Source: JAJDXO01 sp965213765
Lineage (GTDB): Bacteria; Pseudomonadota; Alphaproteobacteria; Rhodospirillales; UBA2165
Direction of reading: 5' to 3'
Length of the DNA stretch: 64,000 nt
Assembly (NCBI GenBank): GCA_965213765.1
Contig: OZ243926.1
Location: 1,240,001-1,304,000 of the forward strand
Position 1 is the stretch's first letter, and the number at the start of each line of letters is the position of its first letter. Both the position numbers and the translations under genes were made by a program. The notes beneath the pieces were generated by a model that ran no database searches, was not told where the DNA came from, and saw nothing but the letters and a program-made list of their open reading frames with translations. This document shows, one piece after another, positions 42,055 through 50,908 of the stretch.

Positions 42055-42556
42055 CCACGAGCCCCCTTGGACAAGCGAAGCCCGTTGGATCGCCTCGCTC
42101 TCCGGCGCGCTGGCGGGCGCGGCGCTCGCGACCGGTGACCATGCAGCCCTGAGGCGCATGGACCCGCAGGCACCGTCGGGCCACGCCCTGATCGCCGCCG
42201 AACGCCTGTTCGTCCGTTCGGGCCTTCGGCCGGAAGGCGCCGACCGCCAGAGGTGGCTCTTCATCCTGCATTGCCTTGGCCTTGCGGGCGGCCGACATGC
42301 GCGGGACGCCGACACCGGACGGATGCTGGCGGGACTCGGATACTCCGAAGAACGCCTCACCCGCCTGCTCTCCTCTGATTTCGCGGTGGTGGCCGACATG
42401 ACGCCCCGTCTTGCCCGGCTCCTCGGGTCGAAGGGAACTCCTATGGACTGGCTGCCGCTTGCACAAATCCTGCGCTGGACCGGCCGGAACGAAGACCTGG
42501 CCGACCATGCCCGCAACCGGATCGCGCGGACCTACGCTCGCGCTGTCACAACCTGA
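42041..42556 (+). CDS. cse2: Cascade small subunit Cse2 (CasB, Cas11)
   Basis: A 171-residue helical protein, normal for Cse2, which forms the dimeric belly of Cascade and contacts the non-target strand. Conserved patches are SGALAGAALATGDHAALRRM, ALIAAERLFV and the C-terminal LPLAQILRWTGRNEDLADHA. It starts inside the end of cse1 at ATG 42041 and is followed by cas7 after 19 bases. Confidence 0.9.
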   Translation: MTDHDHEPPWTSEARWIASLSGALAGAALATGDHAALRRMDPQAPSGHALIAAERLFVRSGLRPEGADRQRWLFILHCLGLAGGRHARDADTGRMLAGLGYSEERLTRLLSSDFAVVADMTPRLARLLGSKGTPMDWLPLAQILRWTGRNEDLADHARNRIARTYARAVTT

Positions 42557-42575
42557 CCCAGGAGAATACATCCAC

Positions 42576-43742
42576 ATGTCACTGCGTTTCCTTCAGATCC
42601 ACTGGCTTTCGTCCTATCCCGGCGCACTTCTGAATCGTGACGAGGCGGGGCTCGGCAAGCGGCTCCCCTTCGGCGGCGTCACCCGCGGCCGGGTCTCCTC
42701 GCAGTCGCTGAAGCGCCACTGGCGCCTCGCCGGCTCGGACAATCTCGACCGCGCTGGCGACAATCCATGGGCACTGCAGAATCTCGATATCCCGATGGGG
42801 GTCCGCACGAAGCTCGCGGTGGAGGAGAAGATCATGCCGCGCGCCCGGAAACTCCAGGAGGCCCCGGATGCGGTTGCGGAAGCAGTTCAGGACGCCCTGC
42901 TCACGGAACTCCACGGCAAGAACGCGACCGATCCGAAGAAGCGTCAGGCGCTTTATTTTGGCGAGCCCGAGATTGAGTTTCTCGGCGGGCTGGCTGCCGA
43001 GGCTCTCGCCGTCGGCACAACCAAGGAAGCTGCCGGTGCCTTCAAGGACCGCCTCAAGGCCGAGCGCAGGAACCTGCGTGCGCTCAAGGTTGGAGCAGGG
43101 CTCGGAGCCGCGCTCTTCGGGCGTATGGTCACCTCCGACCCGGCGGCCAACACCGATGCGGCCATCCATGTCGCCCATGCGATCACCGTCCATTCCATGG
43201 AGCGCGAACTCGACTTCATAACGGCGGTCGACGATCTTGTCCGGCGTGAGGACGACGAACATGCCGGATCCGCCGGCATGTTCGACATGGAGCTTACGAG
43301 CGGGCTCTACTACGGCTATGTCGTGGTGGATGCCGGGCTCCTCGTCTCCAACCTTGCCGGCGACCGCGAGATCGCCGCAAAGGTGGCCGAACACCTGATC
43401 CATCTCGTGGCCCAGGTCTCTCCGGGGGCGAAGAAGGGCTCGACCGCTCCTTATTCCTGGGCCGAGTTCATGCTCATCGAGACAGGAGGGCTCCAGCCCC
43501 GGACGCTGGCGAATGCTTTTCGCGACCCGGTCCAGTCTCACGGGGGCGGCACCCATCTCCTGCAGACGACTGTCTCCCGTCTCGCAGCCTATCTTGGCGC
43601 TCTCGACGAGGCCTACGGGACGGACGCCATCCGCCGCCAACTCGCCGTGGACGGGAGCGCCCTCCTGCCCGGGATCGACCGCATGAATCTCGACGATCTC
43701 GCCAGCTGCGCCGCCGACGCCATCCGCGAATACGGGGGATGA
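42576..43742 (+). CDS. cas7: Cascade backbone subunit Cas7 (CasC, Cse4)
   Basis: A 388-residue Cas7e protein of the RAMP superfamily; six copies form the crRNA backbone. The N-terminus LQIHWLSSYPGALLNRDEAG, then RVSSQSLKRHWR, is diagnostic of I-E Cas7. AGMFDMELTSGLYYGYVVVD and PYSWAEFMLIETG follow. ATG 42576 has an AGGAG ribosome-binding site. Confidence 0.94.
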   Translation: MSLRFLQIHWLSSYPGALLNRDEAGLGKRLPFGGVTRGRVSSQSLKRHWRLAGSDNLDRAGDNPWALQNLDIPMGVRTKLAVEEKIMPRARKLQEAPDAVAEAVQDALLTELHGKNATDPKKRQALYFGEPEIEFLGGLAAEALAVGTTKEAAGAFKDRLKAERRNLRALKVGAGLGAALFGRMVTSDPAANTDAAIHVAHAITVHSMERELDFITAVDDLVRREDDEHAGSAGMFDMELTSGLYYGYVVVDAGLLVSNLAGDREIAAKVAEHLIHLVAQVSPGAKKGSTAPYSWAEFMLIETGGLQPRTLANAFRDPVQSHGGGTHLLQTTVSRLAAYLGALDEAYGTDAIRRQLAVDGSALLPGIDRMNLDDLASCAADAIREYGG

Positions 43743-43746
43743 GCGC

Positions 43747-44502
43747 GTGAGCAAGCCTCACTTGGTCGTCCGCCTGGATGCCCCGATGATGAGTTTCGGC
43801 GGGGTCACAATCGACAATCACGGCGAAACCGACGCCTGGCCCGCCGCGTCCTTGCTCGCCGGGATCGTCGGCAATGCTCTCGGGCTCCGTCGCACCGAAG
43901 GCGATGCCTTGCAGGACCTGCAGGACCGGCTCGTCTTTGCGTGCAGGGCCGACCGGGAGGGGCAGCAGACAGTGGACTACCAGACTGCCGAACTGAAGGC
44001 CAATGAAGACGGCTGGACGACCCGGGGGCAGCCGGAAGGCCGGGCCGGCGGGGCCGATACCTACAAGGGCAAACATATCCGCTTCCGCCATTTCTGGGCG
44101 GACCGGATCGTCACCCTCGCTTTCCGCATGGAGAAAGAGCCTACTGCCGAAGAGCCGGACCGGATCGCCCGGGCTCTGGAGGCCCCGGCCCGGCCGCTGT
44201 TCATCGGACGCAAGCCCTTTCTGCCTGCAGCCCCGCTTTTCGTCGGCTGGAGCGAGGGCGAAAGCGCTCTCGAGGCCGTTGCGCGCGTCCCGCTGCCGGA
44301 AGACGCCATGGAGCGCACAAAGGCGCCGGAGGATTGCAGCGCCTTCGCCCCGGCCCATGACACTCCACACCCCTTCATCGACCGGCGGTGTCGGGAGATC
44401 TGGACAAGCGGGGCGCGCAATTGGGCCACCGATACGCATGGCGGCGCCCAGCGCTGGCTTGAGGGCCGCATCAAAGCCGTTATCCCGGAGTCTCCCGCAT
44501 GA
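43747..44502 (+). CDS. cas5: Cascade subunit Cas5 (CasD)
   Basis: A 251-residue Cas5e protein that holds the 5' handle of the crRNA. It starts LVVRLDAPMMSFGG, the standard Cas5 N-terminus, followed by WPAASLLAGIVGNALGL (the PS.S...G..A.A-type helix). The C-terminal half includes PLFIGRKPFLPAAPLF. GTG 43747 is used, four bases after the cas7 stop. Its end overlaps cas6e by four bases. Confidence 0.93.
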   Translation: MSKPHLVVRLDAPMMSFGGVTIDNHGETDAWPAASLLAGIVGNALGLRRTEGDALQDLQDRLVFACRADREGQQTVDYQTAELKANEDGWTTRGQPEGRAGGADTYKGKHIRFRHFWADRIVTLAFRMEKEPTAEEPDRIARALEAPARPLFIGRKPFLPAAPLFVGWSEGESALEAVARVPLPEDAMERTKAPEDCSAFAPAHDTPHPFIDRRCREIWTSGARNWATDTHGGAQRWLEGRIKAVIPESPA

Positions 44503-45263
44503 GCGCTCCGCTTTCTCTCGTCCGGCTCCGTCCGGACATGGTCTCCCTGACGCGCTGGGGCCTGGAACGGAAATTCCTTCCCGGAAGAGGGAATGCCGAT
44601 TTCGGCTATTGCCTGCATGCGGCGCTCAAGGCGACGCTTGGTACGCTCTCCCCGAAACCCTTCGTGCTGCGTCGGACGGAACGCGCGTCGCCTGCTGCTG
44701 AACTCCTCGGTTACGTCGCCGCGGACCCGGACACGCTCCGGGATACTGCCTCGCTGCCGCCCGCGGAGAGCGCCCTGGAGGGTCTGTTTGACTTGCCGGG
44801 CCTTGAAGCCCGGGCGATGCCCCGGTGCTGGCGTCCTGACACGCATCTGGGCTTCGAGGTCCGTGTAAGGCCTGTCGTGCGGTCGCGCCCGGAAGGGCGG
44901 ACCCGCCGGGGCTATGAAGTCGATGCCGCTGCGTGGCATGCGCAGCACGTCGAAGATGGTCCGGTTCTTCCCAGGGAAGACGTGTACCGCAACTGGCTCG
45001 CTGCGCGACTTGAGACCCGAGGCGCCCGTCTCGTGAACGCCCGCATGGTCTCGATGCGCCGCACGAGAGTGCGCCGCCGACCTGTCCATCCCGGAACCGG
45101 ACGCACGGCGCGGGACACGGAAGGTCCGGATGTCCTGTTCCGCGGTGAACTGGCTGTTGCCGACCCGGAACTGTTCGCGGGAGGGCTCGCACGCGGCGTG
45201 GGAAGGCATGCCTCTTTCGGGTTCGGGTGCCTTCTTCTCTCGCCCCCGGGCGCCTTGGCCTGA
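44499..45263 (+). CDS. cas6e: CRISPR RNA endonuclease Cas6e (CasE, Cse3)
   Basis: A 254-residue Cas6e protein that cuts pre-crRNA at the base of the repeat hairpin and stays bound to it. It starts LSLVRLRPDMVSL and has the family block FGYCLHAALKATLG (containing the expected His). The C-terminal glycine-rich loop is GLARGVGRHASFGFGCLLLS. It overlaps cas5 (ATGA) and is followed by cas1 after five bases. The array repeat has a matching 6-bp GC stem. Confidence 0.92.
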   Translation: MSAPLSLVRLRPDMVSLTRWGLERKFLPGRGNADFGYCLHAALKATLGTLSPKPFVLRRTERASPAAELLGYVAADPDTLRDTASLPPAESALEGLFDLPGLEARAMPRCWRPDTHLGFEVRVRPVVRSRPEGRTRRGYEVDAAAWHAQHVEDGPVLPREDVYRNWLAARLETRGARLVNARMVSMRRTRVRRRPVHPGTGRTARDTEGPDVLFRGELAVADPELFAGGLARGVGRHASFGFGCLLLSPPGALA

Positions 45264-45268
45264 GCCGC

Positions 45269-46126
45269 ATGCTGCCCGGACGACTGGGACTGGAGACGGC
45301 CCGCATCCCGCATGCGGACCGCTTTGGACTCCTATGGCTCGATCGCGGTAATCTGACCGTGGAATCCGGCTGCCTTCGCTTCGTCACCGCCGGCGGCAAT
45401 CTCGAGCCCGGGGATTACCAGATCCCCCATCAATCCGTATCCATGATTCTCCTGGGGCCCGGCTCGACCATCAGCCATGACGCCCTTCGCCTGCTTGCCC
45501 GGCACGGGACCTTGATGGCGGCGGTCGGCGAAGGTGGAATCCGGCTCTACACGGCTCCCCCTATCGGACCCGACCGCTCGGACCTCGCCCGGCGGCAGGC
45601 CCGCCTGTGGGCCGACCCGGCAAAACGCCTGGATGTGGCCCGACGGATGTATGCGTGGCGGCTCGGCGAAGTGCTCCCGCACCGGGATATTGCGGTCCTG
45701 CGCGGGATCGAAGGCGCCCGCATGAAGGAGACCTACAGGCTCACGGCCCAGCGTTTCGGTATCCGGTGGGAAGGCCGGCGATACGATCGTGCCGACCCTG
45801 CCGCCGCCGATATTCCGAACCAGGCCATCAACCATGCAGCCACGGCGGTGCAAGCCGCGGCCGCCATTGCGGTCACATCCCTGGCTGCCCTTCCCCAGCT
45901 GGGCTTTATCCATGAGAATTCCGACCAGGCCTTCGTCCTGGATATCGCCGATCTCTTCCGAGACCATGTCACTCTGCCTGTCGCCTTCAGCACCGCAAAG
46001 GAAGCCCGGTCGTCCTCGGAGACCATTGATCGGCTCGTTCGTCGCAAAATGGCTACAACCTTTCGCCAGAAGAAGGTCATCCCGACCATGATCGAACGCA
46101 TCAAGGACCTGGTCGACGAGGGATGA
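45269..46126 (+). CDS. cas1: CRISPR integrase Cas1 (type I-E)
   Basis: A 285-residue Cas1e protein. ATG 45269 gives MLPGRLGLETARIPHADRFG; ARIPHADR is typical of I-E Cas1. Metal-binding residues are visible as the Glu in RGIEGARMKETYRL, the His in LGFIHENSDQAFVLDIADLF and the downstream Asp. With Cas2 it integrates new spacers at the leader end. All catalytic positions appear intact, so adaptation should be possible. Confidence 0.94.
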   Translation: MLPGRLGLETARIPHADRFGLLWLDRGNLTVESGCLRFVTAGGNLEPGDYQIPHQSVSMILLGPGSTISHDALRLLARHGTLMAAVGEGGIRLYTAPPIGPDRSDLARRQARLWADPAKRLDVARRMYAWRLGEVLPHRDIAVLRGIEGARMKETYRLTAQRFGIRWEGRRYDRADPAAADIPNQAINHAATAVQAAAAIAVTSLAALPQLGFIHENSDQAFVLDIADLFRDHVTLPVAFSTAKEARSSSETIDRLVRRKMATTFRQKKVIPTMIERIKDLVDEG

Positions 46127-46132
46127 TCCGTC

Positions 46133-46441
46133 ATGCCAATGACCGTCATCGTCACGCGGAATGTCGAAGACCGTTACCGCGGTTTCCTTGCTTCCTGCAT
46201 GCTGGAAATCGCGCCTGGTGTGTACACGGGGCCGCGCATGACTTCAGGCGTCCGGGAACGTGTCTGGCGCGTGCTTTCCGAGTGGCACGGCACACTGCGT
46301 CAGGGAGCGATCGTCATGACCTGGAGCGAACCGGGCGCCCCGGGCGGCCAGGGTATACGGCTCCTTGGCGAACCGGCTCGCAATTTGCACGATTCCGATG
46401 GGATCATGCTGGTGCGCCGGGCGCTGCATGAGCTTTCCTGA
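46133..46441 (+). CDS. cas2: CRISPR adaptation protein Cas2 (type I-E)
   Basis: A 102-residue Cas2e protein, MPMTVIVTRNVEDRYRGFLA with the GVYTGPRMTSGVRERVW segment characteristic of I-E Cas2. It forms the core dimer of the Cas1-Cas2 complex. It follows cas1 after six bases and is the last cas gene, ending 52 bases before the first repeat. Confidence 0.93.
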   Translation: MPMTVIVTRNVEDRYRGFLASCMLEIAPGVYTGPRMTSGVRERVWRVLSEWHGTLRQGAIVMTWSEPGAPGGQGIRLLGEPARNLHDSDGIMLVRRALHELS

Positions 46442-46493
46442 TTTCGATGAATCTGCCAAAATATCCCTTTGCAACAACCCCTTACTTGCGAGG
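46442..46493 (+). promoter_or_regulatory. CRISPR leader
   Basis: The 52 bases between cas2 and the first repeat are AT-richer than the surroundings (AATATCCCTTTGCAAC). By position this is the leader where new spacers enter and from which transcription may start. It is short for a leader, so part of it may overlap the end of cas2. Confidence 0.65.
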
Positions 46494-48290
46494 GGTTCCC
46501 CCGCCCACGCGGGGATGGTCCCAAGCATTATGGGCTTGTGTGCCAAATTCCGAAGGTTCCCCCGCCCACGCGGGGATGGTCCGAATCGGAACACCTTCCC
46601 GATCCTTAAGGAAGGGGTTCCCCCGCCCACGCGGGGATGGTCCCAGGGAAGCGTCATCATGCGCGCCGACGAGATCGGTTCCCCCGCCCACGCGGGGATG
46701 GTCCTTGATTAGAGCCTGGCAGGATTATGAAAATCGCGGTTCCCCCGCCCACGCGGGGATGGTCCGTACTTTCCCGGATTATTTATAACGATATGCGAGG
46801 TTCCCCCGCCCACGCGGGGATGGTCCTCAAGAGGAGGCCAAATAGTGGCACAGGTCATTGGTTCCCCCGCCCACGCGGGGATGGTCCTCAGAATGACGAA
46901 GCACACGCCAGGACCGTGGAGGTTCCCCCGCCCACGCGGGGATGGTCCCCTTTTTGATCACTCATATCACTATCTCCTCATGGTTCCCCCGCCCACGCGG
47001 GGATGGTCCCCCGAATCGACCATTATGCTTTTGGCCCCTCACGGTTCCCCCGCCCACGCGGGGATGGTCCTCAGAAGCGGCTCAACGGTCGCTACAAGTA
47101 GGCGGTTCCCCCGCCCACGCGGGGATGGTCCGATGTAAAGGCGCTAGGTGCTCCCCCGCCCAAGGGTTCCCCCGCCCACGCGGGGATGGTCCCCTAACTG
47201 ACGTTAGTTCCGTCATGTCGATTTCGGTTCCCCCGCCCACGCGGGGATGGTCCTAAGGCATACGATTTTGGCTAAGTCTTTGATGTGGTTCCCCCGCCCA
47301 CGCGGGGATGGTCCCATTCCGACGTTGCAAGCAGCCTGTACCGCAGCGGTTCCCCCGCCCACGCGGGGATGGTCCCGTTTTTGGTCACGTATTTGGCCAC
47401 GTAGTTGAGGTTCCCCCGCCCACGCGGGGATGGTCCCGCTCTACATCACCACGGCGACCTGACGATGGCGGTTCCCCCGCCCACGCGGGGATGGTCCACA
47501 TCTTTATGGGCAAGACTGTTGCGGCGCTGCGGTTCCCCCGCCCACGCGGGGATGGTCCCTGACATCGGTTAGGTTGCGGGCCAGTCTCGCCGGTTCCCCC
47601 GCCCACGCGGGGATGGTCCCGACATCTGGCTTACGCTCGGCATGTAGTATATGGTTCCCCCGCCCACGCGGGGATGGTCCCTCATAGCTGACCCCCAGAA
47701 TCTTTGTCAGCTCGGTTCCCCCGCCCACGCGGGGATGGTCCTCGTCACCGGTGAATTCGGAGGCTCTCGTAGATGGTTCCCCCGCCCACGCGGGGATGGT
47801 CCCTCATCTAGGTAGGCTGGGAGGGCCGTATCGGAGGTTCCCCCGCCCACGCGGGGATGGTCCCGAGAATAAAAAATGCCAATGGGCACTCCAGGCGGTT
47901 CCCCCGCCCACGCGGGGATGGTCCCTCAAGCGCACAACAGCCGCGTTGGTGGTTCTCGGTTCCCCCGCCCACGCGGGGATGGTCCGTCTGTTGGCAAGTG
48001 GCTCAATCCTTCGTCTTCGGTTCCCCCGCCCACGCGGGGATGGTCCGTCGCCGAAGGATATTCTGGACGCTCTGTTGAGGGTTCCCCCGCCCACGCGGGG
48101 ATGGTCCCTGCCGCGCATTGGCAGCGGTCACCGGCTGGCTGGTTCCCCCGCCCACGCGGGGATGGTCCCGTAGTAAGCGTTTTGTTCCATGCGTGCGTAG
48201 AGGTTCCCCCGCCCACGCGGGGATGGTCCCCTTCCGGCCGCGCCGACAGGTGTACCAACCGGGGTTCCCCCGCCCACGCGGGGATGGTCC
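46494..48290 (+). CRISPR. Type I-E CRISPR array, 30 repeats and 29 spacers
   Basis: The 28-base repeat starts GGTTCCCCCG and ends GGGGATGGTCC, with a central hairpin CCCCGC-CCAC-GCGGGG suited to Cas6e. Repeats begin every 61 bases without exception from 46494 to 48263, so all 29 spacers are 33 bases by this boundary. I see no repeat mutation, even in the last copy. Spacers are unique by eye. The spacer at 47132-47164 ends with a repeat-like stretch. No spacer obviously matches this window. Leader-side orientation follows from cas2 at the left. Confidence 0.98.
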
Positions 48291-48451
48291 CATGTCAGCG
48301 TCAGTATGGCGGTAGGTCGATAGGGTTACATCGCTGCCGATTTCTGCGGTACGCAGTACCGGGAGGACTGGAACGTGTTCGACACCGGGGCGATGTCGGC
48401 GCGTCCGAGGCAAAACGGCGGTCTTGATCGGCGGCCGGTCGTGCCGCCATC

Positions 48452-49714
48452 TCAAATCAAGCATCTTCGGCGCCCGTTCGCCGGATCCAGCTTCGGCGGT
48501 GTTTCGCCCGTTTCCGCGTCGCCGGTATCGACGGGTGCGGGCGGCGGCGGGACCGTGTATCCCATAGCCAGGGCGATGACTGTTGCGGCCTGGGCGGCGG
48601 CGGCGCGAAGCGCCGTATCGTCGAGATGGGCGTAGATCGCGGTGGTGGCCCGCTTGCGGTGCCCGAGCAGCTTGCCCACGGCGGTCAGCCCGACGCCGTT
48701 CATGACGCCCTGCGAGGCGTAGGTATGGCGGGCGTCGTGAATGCGGACGCCGCGCAGCCCGGCCTCCTCCCGCACCCCGACCCAGAAGGCGTAGAGACGC
48801 CCCGACGTGAGGTCTTCGGGAAACACCCGCGCCGCGCCGTCCCTCCGGGGCAGCGCGGCGAGGACCGCCACCGCTTCCGGCCCGAACCACAGGGTGCGCG
48901 GACCGGTCTTCGAGTCTTCGAGGCGCGCGCGCGCGCCATCTTCCGACAGCGCGCCGATTTCACGCCATTCGAGGTTGAGCACTTCGGACAACCGGGCACC
49001 GGTCAGCGTCAGCAGGCGGATCGCCGCGACCGGCCACGGACGATCGGCCGCGTGCCGGTCCAGCACCGCACCCAGACGTTGCAGCTCGTCGCGGCCGAGG
49101 AACCGCGCGACGGACCGGCGCGGGTTCATGACGATGTTGGCGCAGGCGTCGGGAACGTGCTCGCCGAGATCGCCCCACTGGCGCGCGGCGGCGAGCATGG
49201 CGCGCAGAATCTCGAAGGCGCGGTTGGCCGCGCCGGGCCGGTCCGCGCTGGCGGCGTCGAACCACGCCGAGACCCGCGCATGGTCGATGGCGTCGAGCCG
49301 CAGCCTGCCGAACGCCGGCATCAGCCGCTTGCGCATGTAGATGTCGTGGGTCTTGAGCGAGGACAGCTTCCACCGGTTTCCGCGCCGCTCGCGGTAGGTG
49401 GCGGCGAAGTCGCGGAACAGCGGCGCCTTGACCTTGCGTTTCGGAACCGACTCGCCGGCCCACAACTGGGCGAGCAGAGCCGCCGCCGCCTTGCGCGCAT
49501 CGGCGAGGCCCGTTTCGGGAAACCGCCCGAGGGTGAACTTGCGCATCCGGCCCTGAACGCGGACCTGGACGATGAACGACCGCACGCCGGAGGGCTGCAC
49601 CCGGACCCCGAAATGCGCCAGCGCGCCGTCCCAGAGGGTGTATTCGGACGCCCTGGGCTTCGCCGCTGCTATGGCCTTCTGGGTCAATGGCTTCTTCGTG
49701 GGGTTATATGCCAT
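48452..49714 (-). CDS. int: Tyrosine recombinase, second of a tandem pair
   Basis: A 420-residue DUF4102-type integrase. The N-terminal arm domain is AHFGVRVQPSGVRSFIVQVR. The catalytic set is Arg in TGARLSEVLNLEW, HDARHTYAS, LLGHRKRATTAIYAHLDD (His and Tyr). The C-terminal extension is proline-rich (VPPPPAPVDTGDAETGE). It starts three bases after the upstream integrase stops, so they are co-transcribed. It lies 162 bases from the CRISPR array end. Both catalytic domains of the pair look intact. Confidence 0.9.
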   Translation of the reverse strand: MAYNPTKKPLTQKAIAAAKPRASEYTLWDGALAHFGVRVQPSGVRSFIVQVRVQGRMRKFTLGRFPETGLADARKAAAALLAQLWAGESVPKRKVKAPLFRDFAATYRERRGNRWKLSSLKTHDIYMRKRLMPAFGRLRLDAIDHARVSAWFDAASADRPGAANRAFEILRAMLAAARQWGDLGEHVPDACANIVMNPRRSVARFLGRDELQRLGAVLDRHAADRPWPVAAIRLLTLTGARLSEVLNLEWREIGALSEDGARARLEDSKTGPRTLWFGPEAVAVLAALPRRDGAARVFPEDLTSGRLYAFWVGVREEAGLRGVRIHDARHTYASQGVMNGVGLTAVGKLLGHRKRATTAIYAHLDDTALRAAAAQAATVIALAMGYTVPPPPAPVDTGDAETGETPPKLDPANGRRRCLI

Positions 49715-49717
49715 GAT

Positions 49718-50857
49718 TCAGCCCTCCCGCTTCCGGCCGCCCGACATGGCCTCGCCGACGATGCCGGAAATGCGCCCCGCCGACTCGCGGACATGTTCGT
49801 CCGCGAGATGGGCGTAGCGCTCGGTCGAGGCGCTGTCGGCATGTCCGAGCAGGCGGCCCACAGTGTAGAGGTCGAGGCCGCTCATCACGGCATGGCTGGC
49901 GAAGGTGTGGCGGCTATCGTGGATGCGCACCCCGTCGAGCCCGGCAAGCGCCCGCAGCTTTAGCCAGCGGCGGCCGAGGTCGGTCATCGGCGCCGTGCCC
50001 TGCGCGTCGGGAAAAACGAACCGCGATGTGCGCGGCAGGGAATGCAGGACGGCCCGCGCCGGGGGCGGAAGCTGGATCGTTTTCGGCCCGGTCTTCGAAT
50101 CCGGCAGGACCGCGCGGGTGTCGCGTATCCAGTCCCACCGCAGGCCGGTGATCTCCGACGACCGGGCGCCGGTGAACAGCAAGAGCCGGATCGCGGCGGC
50201 GGCCTGCCGGTCCTCGGCATGGTCGAGGATGAAGCCGAGGCGCTTCAGTTCGTCGAGCGACAGGAACCTTTCCCTCGGCTTCGTTCTGTAGCGGCGCATG
50301 TTGCGGCAGGGGTTGGAGCCCTGGGGTCGGAGTTCCCAGAGTTCGGCCCGGGTCATCATCACCGACAACACCGGCAGAGCCCGGTTCGCGGTGCCGGGAG
50401 CCCCGCTCATGGAGTCGAACCAGCGCCGCACGTCGGCGCGGGCAATGTCGGCGACCCGCATTCCGCCGAAGAAAGGCAGAATGTGGTTCCTGAGCGCGGA
50501 GCGATTGCTCGCTCGCGTGGCGGGCTTCCAGCGCGGTCCCTGGCGGCGCATGAACTCGTCGGCGAAATAGCGGAACAGGGGGCCGGTCCTGCACTCGGCT
50601 TCAGCAGCCTCGATCTCGGCAATGGCCATTGCACGCGCCTCGTCGGCGGTCAGTTCCGCCGCCGTGCCGAGGCGCAGGGTATCCACGTTCAGCCTCCGCT
50701 TCACGCGGACGAGGAACGTCCGGGTGTCGTCGGCGACAATCCTGAGGCTGAAGGCCGGAAGGCTATGGTCGATGATCGTCAGCGGCCGCTTCCGGTGCTT
50801 CGGCTCGGTGAATTTGCGGCGTACCGTCCGTTGGTTGATGTTTGCGTAGATGCGCAT
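49718..50857 (-). CDS. int: Tyrosine recombinase, first of a tandem pair
   Basis: A 379-residue integrase (ATG 50857, AAAGGAGA ribosome-binding site). It has an arm-type N-terminus (PAFSLRIVADDTRTFLVRVK), a core-binding domain with NRALPVLSVMMTRAELW, and a catalytic domain with Arg in TGARSSEITGLRW, HDSRHTFAS, LLGHADSASTERYAHL. It differs clearly from its partner, so the pair is not a recent duplication. A paired arrangement suggests an obligate two-recombinase system or a stacked integration. No att core was identified next to it. It is related to the decayed integrase at 3977. Confidence 0.9.
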   Translation of the reverse strand: MRIYANINQRTVRRKFTEPKHRKRPLTIIDHSLPAFSLRIVADDTRTFLVRVKRRLNVDTLRLGTAAELTADEARAMAIAEIEAAEAECRTGPLFRYFADEFMRRQGPRWKPATRASNRSALRNHILPFFGGMRVADIARADVRRWFDSMSGAPGTANRALPVLSVMMTRAELWELRPQGSNPCRNMRRYRTKPRERFLSLDELKRLGFILDHAEDRQAAAAIRLLLFTGARSSEITGLRWDWIRDTRAVLPDSKTGPKTIQLPPPARAVLHSLPRTSRFVFPDAQGTAPMTDLGRRWLKLRALAGLDGVRIHDSRHTFASHAVMSGLDLYTVGRLLGHADSASTERYAHLADEHVRESAGRISGIVGEAMSGGRKREG

Positions 50858-50872
50858 GGGGCCGTCTCCTTT

Positions 50873-50908
50873 CCGTTCCCTCGGGGCCGCCGCGTTCCGA
50901 GGGAACGG
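50873..50908. promoter_or_regulatory. Perfect 12-bp inverted repeat upstream of the integrase pair
   Basis: CCGTTCCCTCGG (50873-50884) and CCGAGGGAACGG (50897-50908) flank a 12-base loop, 15 bases upstream of the integrase start. Candidate operator or recombination site; there is no T-run to suggest a terminator. Confidence 0.5.

Noticed and set aside
46447..48427. Several open frames of 60-300 residues across the CRISPR region
   Set aside because: They are translations of the repeats (PPTRGWS, SPAHAGM) with no independent coding signal.
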